Shown here: piece after piece, positions 6,510 through 7,228 of the stretch | Numbering within the stretch: the stretch's first letter is position 1 | How the letters are laid out: the number at the start of each line of letters is the position of its first letter | Assembly: GCA_011049495.1 (NCBI GenBank) | Contig: DSBF01000250.1 | Coordinates: 1-7,228 of the forward strand | Reading direction: 5' to 3' | DNA: 7,228 bases | From: Ignavibacteria bacterium | GTDB lineage: Bacteria > Bacteroidota > Ignavibacteria > Ignavibacteriales > Melioribacteraceae | The notes under the pieces: model-generated | The model's database searches: none | Seen by the model: the letters and a program-made list of their open reading frames with translations, nothing else | Told to the model about the DNA's origin: nothing | Translations under genes and position numbers: made by a program

Positions 6510-7228
6510 ATGATAAAGAAAATAAACGTATTACATATTACTGTCCGTGCTGATATTGGTGGTGGACCAGAACACGTTTTTAGATTAATAACAGGTAATT
6601 ATAAAAATGTAAATCACTTTGTTGCCGCGCCGAATAATGAACCGTACTTTGGAAAATTTAAAGATGTAATTGGAGATGCAAACTGTATAGAAATTCCTTT
6701 CAGGAAGTTTGAGATAAATGTATTGTTTAAATTGTTCCGTTTTGTTAGGAACAATAACATTTCAATTATCCACTCACACGGGAAAGGAGCAGGAATTTAT
6801 GGAAGACTTCTTGCTTTATTAACCGGTAGAAGAGCAATTCATACACTTCACGGATTCCATATTGGTGATTACAATAATATTCAAAAATATCTTTATATAA
6901 GTTTAGAAAGAGTTTTATCAATATTTACTTACAAAATTATTGCGGTTTCGGAAGGTGAAAAAAATAAAATTGTGAAATCAGGTTTTTGCAATCAAAAGAA
7001 AATAGTTGTTATTCCAAACGGAGTAATTATTCCAAAAGAAAAAGTACGACTAACCGACTTTTCACAGAAACCTAAAAAGGTTATTTCTTTCTCTCGATTT
7101 AATTATCAGAAAAATACCGAGAAGATTGTTGATATATGTAAATTGTTAAAAAACCTTTCGATCGTTAAGGATTTTGAATTTCTTATATACGGAGACGGGG
7201 AAGATTTTAGTAAAATTAGAAAGTTAAT
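6510..7228 (+). CDS. GT4-family glycosyltransferase, N-terminal part (cut by right edge)
   Basis: An open frame runs from ATG 6510 through the end of the window, giving 239 codons and two bases without a stop. Family members are usually about 360-400 residues, so roughly the last third is missing. The N-terminal Rossmann domain starts INVLHIT and has the glycine-rich acceptor loop ADIGGGPEHV (14-23), followed by IIHSHGKGAGIYGR (86-99), HTLHGFH (111-117), AVSEGEKNKI (145-154) and VIPNGV (167-172), all standard for GT-B retaining transferases of family GT4. The donor-binding domain begins at VISFSRFNYQKN (191-202) and reaches YGDGE (227-231). The usual EX7E catalytic pair would lie past the edge. 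The start is five bases after the flippase stop, with no strong Shine-Dalgarno. It presumably adds one sugar of the repeat unit on the cytoplasmic side before flipping. Donor and linkage are unknown. Confidence 0.85.
   Translation, partial: MIKKINVLHITVRADIGGGPEHVFRLITGNYKNVNHFVAAPNNEPYFGKFKDVIGDANCIEIPFRKFEINVLFKLFRFVRNNNISIIHSHGKGAGIYGRLLALLTGRRAIHTLHGFHIGDYNNIQKYLYISLERVLSIFTYKIIAVSEGEKNKIVKSGFCNQKKIVVIPNGVIIPKEKVRLTDFSQKPKKVISFSRFNYQKNTEKIVDICKLLKNLSIVKDFEFLIYGDGEDFSKIRKL

Overview
This AT-rich window looks like chromosomal DNA from a Gram-negative bacterium, probably of the Bacteroidota/Ignavibacteriota (FCB) group. The evidence is the lipid A/LPS-type export and ligation genes, the secreted protein whose signal peptide ends in an FA-QQ cleavage site (common in that group), and the near absence of Shine-Dalgarno sites. 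The lineage is an inference from style, not from a marker gene. All genes lie on the + strand, and both window edges cut through a gene.

Left block (1-3324): the C-terminal end of an unrecognised beta-rich protein overlaps by one base an MsbA-type ABC exporter. Eleven bases later comes a multi-spanning O-antigen ligase/polymerase family protein. The three read as one operon: MsbA would flip the lipid A-core (or another lipid-linked glycan), and the ligase would join polysaccharide to it on the periplasmic side.

Centre (3325-3906): a self-contained single-gene unit. It has a near-consensus promoter (TTGACA, 16 bp, TATATT) with a perfect 15-bp palindrome filling the spacer, the only consensus Shine-Dalgarno in the window, a 115-residue secreted protein that is almost entirely one H-type lectin domain (relatives of snail agglutinin HPA and discoidin), and a long hairpin terminator. 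A sugar-binding secreted protein with its own transcription signals inside a surface-polysaccharide locus is the most interesting item here.

Right block (3907-7228): a KpsS/KpsC-like capsule-synthesis glycosyltransferase, a Wzx-type flippase starting at GTG, and the N-terminal two thirds of a GT4-family glycosyltransferase cut by the right edge. These are closely spaced and probably co-transcribed. Together with the left block they fit a pathway of glycan assembly on a lipid carrier, flipping by Wzx, and ligation onto an MsbA-exported acceptor. No Wzz, initiating sugar-phosphate transferase or capsule ABC exporter is visible. There is no gene-free stretch over 300 bases, and I saw no RNA gene, CRISPR array or insertion sequence.
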